Positions 35,872 through 62,123 of a stretch of DNA of 64,000 nucleotides are shown piece after piece. The stretch lies in assembly GCA_002633005.1 (NCBI GenBank), contig NMRA01000606.1, positions 1 to 64,000 of the forward strand, written 5' to 3'. Origin of the DNA: Phoronis australis (Eukaryota; Phoronida; Phoronidae). Position 1 is the stretch's first letter. Each line of letters begins with the position of its first letter. The position numbers were made by a program, and so were the translations under genes. Under the pieces are notes generated by a model. That model worked only from the letters and a program-made list of their open reading frames with translations, made no database searches and was not told the DNA's origin.

Positions 35872-37260
35872 GTCCAGGCGCAGTGGGAAGTGGCAAACGG
35901 TAATCCCAACCTGTAAGAAGCATTCAAAGTTGCCAGTTGGGACAATGCAGCGCATAGTGCTGCAATAGTTCATTATATGTCCCAGATTTTGTTACACCTT
36001 CTCATCCTTCACGGTGAGTGCTGGAATGTTTAGCACCTCTTCGAATGGTGTTTCCGAAATATGAATTTCTGAACAAAACAAAAACTACGACGCGAGGTGT
36101 ATCTTTGTCCCGGCCACTTTCCTTCATAGTGGTGCTCAGCAGGTTTGAAAGACCTTACATGTACACTGGTTTTCAACGTACAGAAGTTACAGATCTGGTG
36201 CATGGTTATGCAACAAACTTTTGCTCCACTCATCTACAAATTTTGGAAATCCGCAAGTGATCTATACTGCAGGAATCAAAACACAGGGAGTGTGGCTGTC
36301 ATAAAAGCATCCCCATGAGCACAACACACTCAGGCTGAGTTCAGTTAACTATTGTTAGTCTCTCACTAAAAACAGATCTCGTGATATATCCCCATGTATA
36401 CTCAATGAGAACACGTGATTATTTTTGTTGTGAGGCAGTTAACGAACTCTAACCAGGGGCTGAGGATTAAACTCAAAATAAAGTGCTTTAAATGCCATGC
36501 TTGTCTGAACACCCATCTACTGATTTTTAATACCCCAACTTTAAAAGCTGACAACTTTACTGGTACTACAGTGCACCAAGAAAAAACAAAAAATAGAGGT
36601 GGTAGAGAAACCACTTTACTTTAAGAGAGTTAACATCCCAATTATCATACATGTACCCATACACCATGATTGCTCATGTAGCCAGATTGTTCACTTGACA
36701 GGTTATTAAGTATTGGATGAAGTTCACGCAGTATATTCCCTTTTGACCCTGATACTGTATTAACCTGTGCATGGTCTTGGAGGTACAAAAAGATCCACTT
36801 ACGCATGAGTTCATTCTGAGATATATTAAGTTTGAGAGGATTCAACACAACAAAAATAACACATACAATAACAACATAAGACATCGCATAACCATAAGAA
36901 ACTGTAAGACATTGATTATCCCCCTTATTCCAGAAGTAACTGCAGTCTCCTAAGGAACTCAAATTCAAAAGTGACCACTACAATACGTACTGTAACCATT
37001 GCTCTCGAATTAGTCATCTGCAGCATTTTCATTGTTCACCGCTGCTTGGGAACTCGACATAAGAACGATAAAAGAAGACAATTACATGTGGAACACATGT
37101 ATCAAATAAAAAATACAAGAACAAGTCAAAATCTGTTGTATTCTGAAGAGTGAGAATCAGATGTAAATAAAGTTGGATGGTTTACAGAAGATTTGTTGAA
37201 AGCCGAGGAAAATGGGGCTAATTTCTTGTCAGGTAAGTGTGTTTTTAGAGGGGTCCCAAA

Positions 37261-37314
37261 ATTTGAGAACTAGTTTGATGCCTGCTATACAGCAGAGGAA
37301 ACTGGTTCTCAAAA
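37261..37314 (+). repeat. 54-bp foldback element, copy 2
   Basis: ATTTGAGAACTAGTTTGATG and AAACTGGTTCTCAAAA form the arms around a changed loop (CCTGCTATACAGCAGAGG). It lies about 560 bp downstream of the MTRF1L stop codon. Confidence 0.75.
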
Positions 37315-37874
37315 ATAAGGACCTGTAAGTGACATATGACCCATGTCCAAACAAACTTGTACAATGTAAAAGCCACTAGTTGTGAGCATGGGAAGTGCAC
37401 TAGGAATCTTAGTTCAAGTGTAAAATCCAAAACTCCAAACAGCGCGTCATGATTCAGGAAACCATTTATAAAGGTCACATCCACTACTGTAACATCAAAT
37501 AGAACTGGTTACCAAGGTAATTCCTTCAACAATTAACAGTAGAGACTGTGGTAGAAATCATTCTATGGTTCACAAAGACAGCTACCAATGGGTCCACTTT
37601 ATCGAATTAGACCATCGATCTTAAAATTTACTGCCAGTAATATTATTAAAACTTGTTAATAAAAGGTAGCTGTTGAGTGAGAATACTGTCGGTTTTTCGC
37701 TTTGCTAAAACTTTTGATAAAAAACACAGCATTACCGATGATTCGCAGCTTTGTGCCAATAACCATTATATTACAACAGATCTCAGATATCCAACACTAC
37801 ACCTAAACAACAAATGTCTATTCCACTTTGGCAACATTGAGAACACAAAGTTCAAGCACCTAGATGTTCTTAGA

Positions 37875-40800
37875 TCAACTCTTCCCATAATTCTTTGCCA
37901 TTTCCTCCAGCATCTCAGCTAGTCGCTCCTGTCTAGATGCCTCGCTCACACTGTCAATCATGGCGTCAAGTAAACGCCCACCATCTAAGAACTCTGCAAT
38001 GCCAAACTGTGACACGCCTATCCTATGGTCCGTAATGCGGTCCTGGTTGTAGTTATAAGTACGTATTTTTTCTGACCGGCCCGCCGTTCCCACTTGAAGT
38101 TTACGCTGCTGTATTTCGGCAGACATCTGAGCGTCGAGCTGCTTTTGATAAATTCTGAAAACAGAGATGCAAAATCTTGATTGACAGGTGCTTATCATCC
38201 TAGCGAGTATGCGAGTTCAGTCCTTGATGACATTTTTCTCTCAATATTTACAGAAGATTGTCTTCTCACTGTTGTGTGAAAGACCCTTTTTCCTACAGTA
38301 GTTTTCAACAGAAACTAGAAACACTTTCACATAATTCTGTCAGACTTTACCCAACTTCTTGCCAGAATTATTTGGAAATTTTGTCATTCAAAATTCGCCA
38401 GAATAAAATGACACTCTTTTCGATGTTTAATCATGTACAGTCGTTGCACATAGTTGCTAATTGATTAGTTTGTAAATGAACTTGCAAAGCAAGCTGTCAT
38501 GATTTCGACAAAGTGTGCAGAGCGGCACCTGCAGAGATTTAGTTGACAGGTTGCCATAACTGAGGCATGTTCTAATAAAAAAGATAGTATTTGCAGTTTT
38601 GTGTGTCTAAACTTGATTGAATTTCGATGCTATCCAGTTTATTTTAAAAGCTACAGTAACAACTGTTACAGTTGATAAACCTGCTCCAGGTTTTAATAAG
38701 GAAGGAAAATCAAAATAGCTGCCGAACTTCTTCAGACAATATGTGAAACTTAATACGAGATCGGTAGACTTCGAACAATGCACAAATGTCTTCCTTCACT
38801 GAAGATGGTCTAGAGCTCAACATTACAACCAGTCCAATCGAAATGCCATGGATAGTTCCTTGCCTACATAGAAGTGGGATCTACCACTGGTAGCTTGTAA
38901 AGAAGGGCATCCTAACAGTGACAAATTCATGCTTCAAACTTGAAACTATTCATTTCACATTTTTCAGATTTAAAATGCCCTTTAATCACAAAACTTTTGA
39001 TTTTGGCATAACGAAAATGAGTCTGAAACTATCCCTAAGTCAATCTGGAGATCAATACAGGGTTTCTCGAGAAGCGGGATTCCCGTTATAGCTTGAGACA
39101 AGACTTTACAAGTTTGTTGGTTATTTGTTAGAAACAGGCTCAGCGCATATATTTACACACGATGACAAGTCAACTTTGCAAACCCAAAAATCATTTCTCA
39201 TCAGAGTACAGAGGAAGTTGAGATAATTTTCATAGTAATTAGTTGTTTAATTCAAATTGCCTTCTAAGACAGAATGCAAGTTTAGAACCACTTTTCACCG
39301 ATAGTCTGATGCCAACAGTCAGATAAAACATATTTTGAGAACCAGTTTGATGCCCGTTTGTCAGTGGAGAAAACTGGTTCTCAAAATTCAGGCATGTTAT
39401 ATCCAACCATTACCTAGTCTGACAGTTTCATGAACCGAGAAGACTAAGCTATTCTACCTTCTCTTTTCCGGCATGACTATTCACGACACTGAGACTGAAT
39501 TTGAGTTCAAGAGTCAAGTGCCTATTTAGGAAGGCATCATTTGCATTGATTAAATACACTACTCACAGAGAAGGCTTGCTCACATCAGTGCTTCATTTTG
39601 TGAGGAGGCAATTGACACTAGATGTACTAGAGGCACTTTGTACTAATCAACTACAACGACCCTACTTTGACCAAACTGAAATCCACGCATCACAACTGAC
39701 ATACGTGTAAGTCAGAGCTTGGAATGATCCATGACAAAATAGAGGAAAATTTTCCAGGTAATGCAACGTTCTACAAATAAATAGGCTTATGCGATAAAAA
39801 TATTTTTTGTGTTGCAAAATTTAACCGCAAGAAATGTTTTTGCATGAATAAAGTCAAAATAATGGGAAAAAAGAGATGAAAAAAGAGATATCTGGAAATC
39901 AAAAGAGGAAATTGAAACCAATGAAGAAGATATCCTTTTAAAAGAGGAAAATTCGAAGCCTCGATACGGGTATTCACTTTCAGAGAAGATTATGCAACTA
40001 CTGCAGGTACCAGAGTAGTATATTTCCCGCTAAATTCAATTAGGTTGCCTGAAAACTGGACATGATGACTGAATGCAATAATATCACTTGACGTTTGTGG
40101 AACAAATCAACTTCAGTGTGAAAAATTCAAGTAAACACATACAACAAATGAATTCAAAGAGTTAAAAACCACTTCCCTGTAGGGGTCTACAGTTAAGAAG
40201 ACTCTATGTAAACTCACTTTGACCGTAGCACCCTCATGGCAATTTCTTTGTTCTGCAGCTGTGACCGTTCACTCTGACACTCGGCCACTTCACCTGTTGG
40301 CATATGCACGATACGTACTGCGCTATCCGTCGTGTTCACGTGCTGCCCTCCTTTGCCGCTGCTTCGACACGTCTCAATCTTCAGATCACGTGGATGGAGC
40401 TGAACCTCAATCTACGATGAACAAGTTGAACGGGATTTGATGAAATTGATTCCAGTTCATCCTGTGTGTTGCAGGGACGATTCACAGTTATTGCCAATAT
40501 CACCAGAGTACATAATGTGCCCAATATCTGACCCCTGTCCCTCCTAAAGTACACAAACATGATGTGATTTTCGTGGAAAATTACTCACTAGCACTGCTTC
40601 CATTGGTGTTTGTGAAAATAGTCCGTCCCAGATTACGCAGCGACACTCAAATCTCACTGTATTTACCCACAATGCCATAATATCTGTCAAGCATTTTGTA
40701 GCCTTGTTTTTGCGCCAAATGTTCTATGTTGTAATTGTAATCTTTACAAGTTTTTCTCAGCTGCATTACTCTATTCGTCCTTCCAATGTCAAAAAAGTAT

Positions 40801-43800
40801 TCCTTCTGCAGGGACATTCCTGACCAGGTTTGAAACTGTGGCCTTTGGGTACGCCTGATGATAAAAAGTATGCCTGTTTTTCAAAAAGTTGTGCCCAGCA
40901 GACTAAAGTGATAGCATGGAACAGAAATCCCAAGGGCAACCAAAACAAGAACGGAGTCATGTGCAAAAGTTGCCTTTTTATTTAAAAATTCCACACAAAA
41001 TGCAATCTGAGAGACTTAAAACAGAATTTTCAGCTGTGGCAGAATAAGAAAAGTCATGTTAGTAAAAAAAACTATGTAAAATCTAACAAGCCAAATCAAA
41101 AAGCCTGTAATCTGCCACAATGGTAACACAAAAAGTGATAAGATACGCAAGAAAGAAGAGTTCCTTGCTTCAAAAGTTATGCTCATTTATTTTTAAACAT
41201 ATCTGCAAAACGTGCTCATGAATCGGCACTGGACAAGGCTTTACAACATGCTCTTAACCATTCCACAAAAGGTTGGAATAATTGTTCATTGAACACATAC
41301 TACTGTACTGCCTGTCAAAAAACCTTGACTGACAGCTCGACATGCTGCGAAATCAGTGCAGCCACGTGTGCAAGAAAACAACCCACTAGACGACATGCAA
41401 TATAACTTTTACAGCCCATTTAGCTTTTCAATAACACACTGCCAATCTTTAGAATAACCGTTACGTGACAAATACAGAATCTCATGTTCCCTTCTGTCAC
41501 AAGCTATTGTCTTCACACTCTCACGCTTTGCCATTTTGACAACTTAGCAGGAGCTGGTCAGAATCAAACAAGGTAAACAATCAACAAACAGCAGAAGTCA
41601 CTGTTTATAGTTTAGGCCGGTGATGAAGAATACAGACAGAAGAGGCCCTGTGATTGGTCAATTATCTTCCTATCCATTTAAAACGAGTAGAAGCAAGTTT
41701 CTGACTTTGCAGCTCGAGATTTCGGTTAAAATCATAGGAATATATATTTTCCAATTTCTAATTTAAAGACCTTTTTCCATTTCTACTATTATCTCACCAC
41801 TAACTGAGTAACAACTCGGAAAAAAATCTTCGAATTTGTGTATTTTTGCCAAACCTTGAGTATTTGCATACTTCAAGCAAATTTGCATACAAATCCACTT
41901 TTTTGTGTGCGGTACACAGGTCTGCCCACTCAGCTTTTTGACGTCTTACATTGCAATGGTTAGACTTGAGTGGCATCCCAATGACCAATGAAAAACTAGT
42001 GGCAGCAGTGCACTACTGCCGAATGCACAGCATTGTGGGTAAATACTAGTCAGTATTCTGGTGAGTGGGAATTGTTGACAATCAGCCATACCCCATCACT
42101 TACCTCCTGGGGCTGGGGTAATACTGCCACTGTGCAAGTGCTGGTATGTACCCTCCCTGCTCTCTCCGTCCGCGGCACCCTCTGCACTCGATGAACGCCC
42201 CCCTCAAACTTCAGACTCCCATAGGCACCCACACCACTGATCATGGCCATAGCATGCCTCATGCCACCTGGTGGAAAGAAACAGAATCAAATAAGATCAT
42301 ACACATCTTCCATTTTGGCATAAGGACAACGTTCACGCTGTCTCGGTTATTACTCTAACCTTATACTCAGTCCATTTGCAACAACCCCAGGGCCTGAAAC
42401 TGTTAGCCTATGTGCGTTCAAAATTCAAAGTTAGACACCACTGTTGAGTGATAGCTTAAGCATAGTTAGTTTATTTAGTTTCCAATAGATGGCGCTTGCC
42501 TACATACTTTGTCTGTTACATCCTCAATAAAGGTCAAGTTTAGAACTTAAAAGCTCTACTCTAAATGCTGATTTTGCATACACAAAATGACTTATCGCAA
42601 CAAGTTGAACAACCACAACAGTATAAAATTCTCTATTCACCTAATTGTAACGGTTTTCAAAAAATAATAAATTCTTGGCGGAAGATGTATGAGCTCTACA
42701 CATGCCAAAACCAACCAAATAAAACATCAATTCCCCATTATAACAGGTCATTCTAACCACTTTGTCAGTGAATTCTGTTTGCACTCAGCTGACATGACGG
42801 GGAAACCCATTTAAGCTCAGCCAACATGATGGGAAATTTTGGCTTATTTTGTCTGCACCTTGGAAACATTACAATCGTAGAAAATTATAAGCGTTTCCCT
42901 TCTCCAAGAATTTGTCTGTATTATTTATTCTGCAAATGCAACACCAAAACAAAACAAGATTGACCAATGAGTGCTAAGCTTGTACAATAGATTATAGACA
43001 ACAGGTTCGCAGACATTTTCTTGCACAATATCCTAGAGGAGGCACCACCCTCTACACATAGCATACTCAATTTTCGGTAATTATATTGTGACAGGAAATT
43101 CTTGCATCTATTTTACTTTCCAGAACAACAACAAAAAAATGTTGGCATTGAAACACTGTTCAAAGTCTTCCAATAGTAGAACTCTTGGTATCATGAGTAC
43201 TTTTGTCACTACAACTGGTCATGCACCCGACCACACAACATCCGACTATGATTAGCAGACGACGTACATACAGGAAGTAAAACTTGCTATGTCTGCCAGG
43301 CGTTGCTACCGAATAGTGAGAGCATGGCTTATGTGCAGGATCACAGATTTCGTCCATTGAAAACATACGGAGTTGGCGGTCCATGTACTATTAGTCTATG
43401 CTTGTACTGACTTAATAGATGAGCCAGCAAAGAGTTACTTCTTACCAAGTTCACTGACAGAGTACTCCACAACCTGAAGTTGCCATCCTTGGTTGATAGC
43501 ATAGTTCTGGTACATATCAAAGAGTTCCTTAGAGAACAACATAGCCTCCAGTCCCCCTACGCCAGCTGTCACCTCCAGCACGATATCATTCATGTCTGCC
43601 ACTTCATGAGGCACCAAGTTGTTTAATATCTACAAAACAAAGAGTGTTACATGTGAACGTTTTTTCCTCTACATTATTACAAATACAACAGTGATCTGTT
43701 TTACCAAAGGCCATATGTCATGTAGCAAACATGGCTGAAAGCACATTACTGCCGAACACGAGGCCGCACTGGTTTGCATTATACATGGCCACAATGTTTT

Positions 43801-45064
43801 TCTTGAGTTATTAATTAATAAATTTACCATACATCTCAACACTTAGTTATTCACAAGCAGTTCCTCACCCACGCTACAACACACCTGCTGCTCTACGAGC
43901 GAGATGGATTGCTGGCACTTGTCAAGGTCGTGTTGAGCAAGTGAGGCAAGCTCAGCATCATTACCTAGAGAGTAAAAGATTGTAGAGTTAAGGACGGTGA
44001 CTGCAACACATGTGACTTCATGAATGTCACTGCAATTAATCAAGTCTTTCACAACAGGAGGTATTCTATGCAATTGTGTTTACTTTCAGGTTTTAAACAC
44101 GCGGACTGTCTAAACGTAGTTAACCAAGACAGAAAATGTAACAAAAACTGACATCTGCCAATAACCAAGTTTAGATTTAAGCTACTTACAATTTATAATA
44201 AAATTCTATCATCTTATTTGTTGCCCACACAAGAGATGATTACTAGGTTTGAGTAGAACTGACAGTTTGGTCTTGCATCAGACCAAGCTAATTTTAATGA
44301 ATAAGATAAACATTCCATGTGGCCTCAAGGGTTTAAGCATTTGGTGCACAGATGCTGTGGGTTCAATCCAACATCTCAACCACCCATTAAGCCCAAGATT
44401 CTCACTAGAGTTTCTGCTCAGTTCACTGAGAATGTAGCCACTCCCTAAAAGAGCCTGATCCTGGTCACAGGTACTACATGCAAGTCACATGGAGGGACAG
44501 GTGTTAATGCAATTGGACTTCACACTCTTTGTCGTAGTAATTATTTGCCTATTTAGTACACAAAATGAGAAACAAGTGAAATTAACTTCTCTACGAAAGT
44601 GAAGTTACATATTTGAATCCAATATAAACTTGCTGGTTACTGTGTATATTAACTTTTTGAATAATTGTTGTACTATTATTACAACCTTTCTGCATTGCAT
44701 CCAATTCACTGCGCTCATCCGTTAAAGTGTAGTACTCTTTAACCAGCTCAGCCAGGGGAGACAAGTATGCGTGGCGTTTACTCAGTTCCCGTCTGTCTTG
44801 GCTAGACAGGTCAGGGTCCGTCAGTTTCTCCGCAGTATGTGTGCATTCCGACAACACAGTCTTTAAATAATTCTGCAAGCCTTCATTCACAAACACAGTT
44901 GATGTTGAGCAGGTGCGTTTTACATAAGATATTGGGAGCCTCAGATGAAATGAAATAAGGCTCCCAGTGCCATAGCTTTTGTTAATGCCTGCGGTAGGCC
45001 CAAGGACTGAGGATACGGAAATCAGATGTCTTGAAATTCTTGACAACAGTCTATGGAACACCAT
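37875..45064 (-). CDS. MTRF1L: Mitochondrial class I peptide chain release factor, MTRF1L type, complete
   Basis: Exons in coding order: 45064-44686, 43964-43885, 43629-43446, 42267-42104, 40411-40218, 38154-37875. Phases join to 426 codons plus TGA. The start ATG is preceded by an in-frame TAA 6 bp upstream. The first ~25 residues ([20 protein letters not shown]) are basic with no acids, a typical mitochondrial presequence. A helical N-terminal domain follows (exons 1-2). [20 protein letters not shown] opens the core. [20 protein letters not shown] then [13 protein letters not shown] carries the codon-recognition loop with PRT in the PxT place and no insertion; this fits MTRF1L, which reads UAA/UAG, rather than MTRF1. 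[20 protein letters not shown] holds the peptidyl-hydrolysis GGQ at residues 290-292. [11 protein letters not shown] and DRITDHRIG close the core. The exon 1 donor is GTTGTA, a weak form. The gene is divergent to CPSF3. Confidence 0.93.
39333..39386 (+). repeat. 54-bp foldback element, copy 3
   Basis: TTTTGAGAACCAGTTTGATG and AAAACTGGTTCTCAAAA are near-perfect inverted arms. The loop GCCCGTTTGTCAGTGGAG matches copy 1 read on the opposite strand. Inside MTRF1L intron 5. Confidence 0.8.
39713..39963 (-). mobile_element. hAT-like non-autonomous element, ~251 bp
   Basis: It starts CAGAGCTTGGAATGATCCAT and ends GGAAAATTCGAAGCCTCG. Both match the ends of the 35632-35871 copy. The shared middle includes ATATTTTTTGTGTTGCAAAA and GCATGAATAAAGTCAAAAT. 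Inside MTRF1L intron 5. Non-coding. Confidence 0.65.
44316..44382 (+). repeat. Possible tRNA-derived SINE fragment
   Basis: GTGGCCTCAAGGGTTTAAGC resembles a pol III A box region. GTGGGTTCAATCCAAC, about 25 bp later (44359-44369), resembles a B box (GGTTCRANYCC). The segment does not fold as a full tRNA by eye. No A-rich tail or target duplication found. It lies in MTRF1L intron 1. Confidence 0.25.
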
Positions 45065-46376
45065 AATTTAGAAAACCATCTGAACCTGAAACAGAACCAT
45101 TTTAAAGTTATGAAAGACCCTTCAGAAAAATGGCCAAATTTGAACATCTACCTCCGAACTGACCGATAGGATTATATGAATCTTTGATACTATGCTGTTC
45201 TCCAAAATGATGTTATGCAGTGCTTTTAAAATGCTCTACTGTTGCCCGAGGGATATTTGAAAAAATCAAGTTTCATGAAACAGAAATGAAATAATTTAGA
45301 AAAATTGTAACCGTGTTTTTGAAATTTCATCTTGAACATTTACATCAAACGGAATTTGGTCGTGTTTTTAATACCGTGGTTTAGCAACTGGTTAATTTTA
45401 TTAAAAAGACATAACCATGTGACCCAATTATTGACAGATAGGCAAGAAGAAAAATAGGATGTCCTGAATTATTTGATTTTTGTAATAAACTGCAACCCCG
45501 TGTCGTGTGACCATGTCTCTTTCTTAAAATAAAATGAAGGCTGAGTGTGCGCATGTTACCCTCTTTTGGACAGAAAATATAAGACTAAGCCAGTTTCACC
45601 TCACAGACTCGTACCGGGATTTTCCATAGATAAGCCCACCCAATGAAATGCCCATGGGCATTTATTCAGAAAATTATGCCGAATAAACGCCCATGGACAT
45701 TACAGTTAACTTCTGGTATGAATAGTGGGGGCGTTTATTCGAGAAATGTCATCTTAAAGTACACTCAGCTTCAACTTTTAGCCACAAGGATTTTCCATAG
45801 ATAAAAACGAACAAGGTGTTGGAAAACTATGTATTTATTGACTCAAAATTTAAAAAGCACAGTTTCATGCAAAAAATTCCTGATATTTTCATATCTAGGC
45901 TATGACTTTCCATTTACACGCCCCCCCCCCTTTCCAAATTAACCCCCGGGCGTTAATTTGGTGTTACTGAAATGCCTGAAAATGTTCATTTTTTCGAATA
46001 CACGCTCATGGGCTTATCTACGGAAAACCCCGGTTGGTTAGATGGCAGCACTCTAGGTAAGCCTGCGGCATCCAGGGCGATGTAATTGCCTAAGCACTCG
46101 AGTCAAGACACTGGCGACAGGACACCATCTGATCCAACCCAACTTCACCACTAAGTCGGCGTTTCGTCGTACTTGAATGAACGTGAATTTAAGTTTGAAC
46201 AACTTCCCACTAGAGTGTTGTAAACCTGATACACAATAACTATTAACAACTAGTCAGAGGTAGGGACTGAAACAAACTCTGAACTACCTACAAACATTTG
46301 GTTCGATCACGGAAATCACGTTCTATTTCCGAAAGAGGTTTACGCATGCTCAAATGTGTTTTACTTCCGGGTGAAA
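45065..46376. promoter_or_regulatory. Shared 5' flank of MTRF1L (-) and CPSF3 (+)
   Basis: The 1.3 kb between the two divergent start codons. On the CPSF3 side ACTTCCGG at 46363-46370, seven bases before the ATG, is an ETS-type site (CCGGAAGT on the minus strand), common at animal housekeeping promoters. On the MTRF1L side the minus strand has TTCTGTTTCAGGTTCAG just before the start, which could be the acceptor of a 5' UTR intron. A ~420-bp transposon at 45614-46033 occupies the middle. TATA boxes were not evident. Confidence 0.4.
45614..46033. mobile_element. ~420-bp MITE-like element between MTRF1L and CPSF3
   Basis: CCGGGATTTTCCATAGATAA + GCCCA at the left is mirrored by TGGGCTTATCTACGGAAAAC + CCCGG at the right. 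The word GATTTTCCATAGATA recurs internally at about 45788, and ATGCCCATGGGCAT is palindromic. There is an AT-rich middle with a run of 12-13 C. No coding frame. Target duplication not resolved. Confidence 0.6.
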
Positions 46377-61205
<14,829 letters not shown>

Positions 61206-61235
<30 letters not shown>

Positions 61236-61720
61236 TTACAAGAAATTCATATGTGAAGTTAGGCATATATTAACCGGCAGTTACTTGATTTCACCCGGTG
61301 ATACTGCCTTTGAGGTGACAGCTGGAAATGCTGAATGTGAAGTAAGGGTTTACATTAAGCTGCAGTTCCTCAGCTTACTGAAGTAATGTCTGTCAGGTGG
61401 TATCAATGAATACAAAATGTGAAGTTAGGCATAGATCAATCTGCAGTTACTTTATTTCACATGGTGATACTGGCTTTGAGATTACAGCGGGAAATGCAGA
61501 ATGTGAAGTAAGGGTTTACATTAAGCTGCAGTTCCTCAACTTCACAGAGTGGTAATGCCTGTAAGGTGATATCAATAAATAGAAAATGTGAAGTCAAGTT
61601 TTTCATTAACTGTAGTTACTCGACTTCACATGGTGATAATGCCTGTTAGGTGACACCAAGAAATCAAAATATGAAGTTAATTTCAGATTAAGCTAAAGTT
61701 ACTCGACATGATCGTGAATT
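61206..61720 (+). repeat. ~84-bp tandem repeat spanning the CPSF3 stop codon and 3' UTR
   Basis: The word CTTCACATGGCAATTATGCC, then TGTGAAGTGATTACAAGAAAT (codons for LHMAIMPVK, stop, and beyond), recurs in degenerate form at about 61289, 61374, 61455, 61540 and 61624, with a partial copy near 61704. Periods are 81-85 bp. Linkers share GTGAAGTTAGGCAT and TTAAGCTGCAGTTCCTC. The coding copy aligns with the conserved CPSF3 C-terminus (human also ends in PV plus one residue), so the array most likely expanded from the coding end into the 3' UTR. Paired GTGAAGT and ACTTCAC words make each unit partly self-complementary. Confidence 0.85.
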
Positions 61721-61778
61721 TACTGTTATGCACCTGTGCAGTATGCTGATGTTATCATTTCCTGGGTTTCACTTGACT

Positions 61779-61840
61779 GTAAAGCTGATATACAGATACT
61801 GTGAAGCTTGATATACAGATACTGTGAAGCTGATATGGTG
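61779..61840 (+). repeat. Short tandem repeat in the CPSF3 3' UTR
   Basis: GTAAAGCTGATATACAGATACT and GTGAAGCTTGATATACAGATACT are followed by GTGAAGCTGATATGG: three near-copies of a 22-23-bp unit after the ~84-bp array. Confidence 0.85.
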
Positions 61841-62117
61841 GTTTGAGGCAGCCAATCTCGGATTGTCGTTACAAGGATTTCCCATAAACTGACTGTACTT
61901 CAAGTTAAATGGCATTGTGAAACCTGTTGGCAACCAAGCTTGTTAAAGTATTGCACAAAAGTTCGACAAAATTACGATGCACTAATCTGTGACTAAGCAT
62001 CCAGTTCTTTGTGTTTGGAATACATTTCAATGCTGGCTAGACAAAATCTCCACGTGTGTTACTCCATTCACTTTGTCGAAATCTCAGACTGCTTAATGTG
62101 CAAGACTGTTTTACATA

Positions 62118-62123
62118 AATAAA
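62118..62123 (+). terminator. Probable CPSF3 poly(A) signal
   Basis: AATAAA (in TTACATAAATAAACAATTGA) about 880 bp after the stop codon. An earlier AATAAA inside the tandem repeat near 61586 is an alternative. Confidence 0.5.

Larger units (their letters stand above)
35101..37874. other. Intergenic region between ZCCHC17 and MTRF1L, transposon-bearing
   Basis: Both neighbours are on the minus strand, so this is upstream of ZCCHC17 and downstream of MTRF1L. It contains the hAT-like element at 35632-35871 and the foldback at 37261-37314. The open frames of 60-107 codons (for example 36645-36968 minus) show no motif or splice-supported continuation. Confidence 0.5.

Noticed and set aside
36645-36968. 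107-codon minus-strand frame between ZCCHC17 and MTRF1L
   Set aside because: No recognisable motif and no splice-supported extension. The length is not unusual for 64 kb of AT-rich sequence in six frames.
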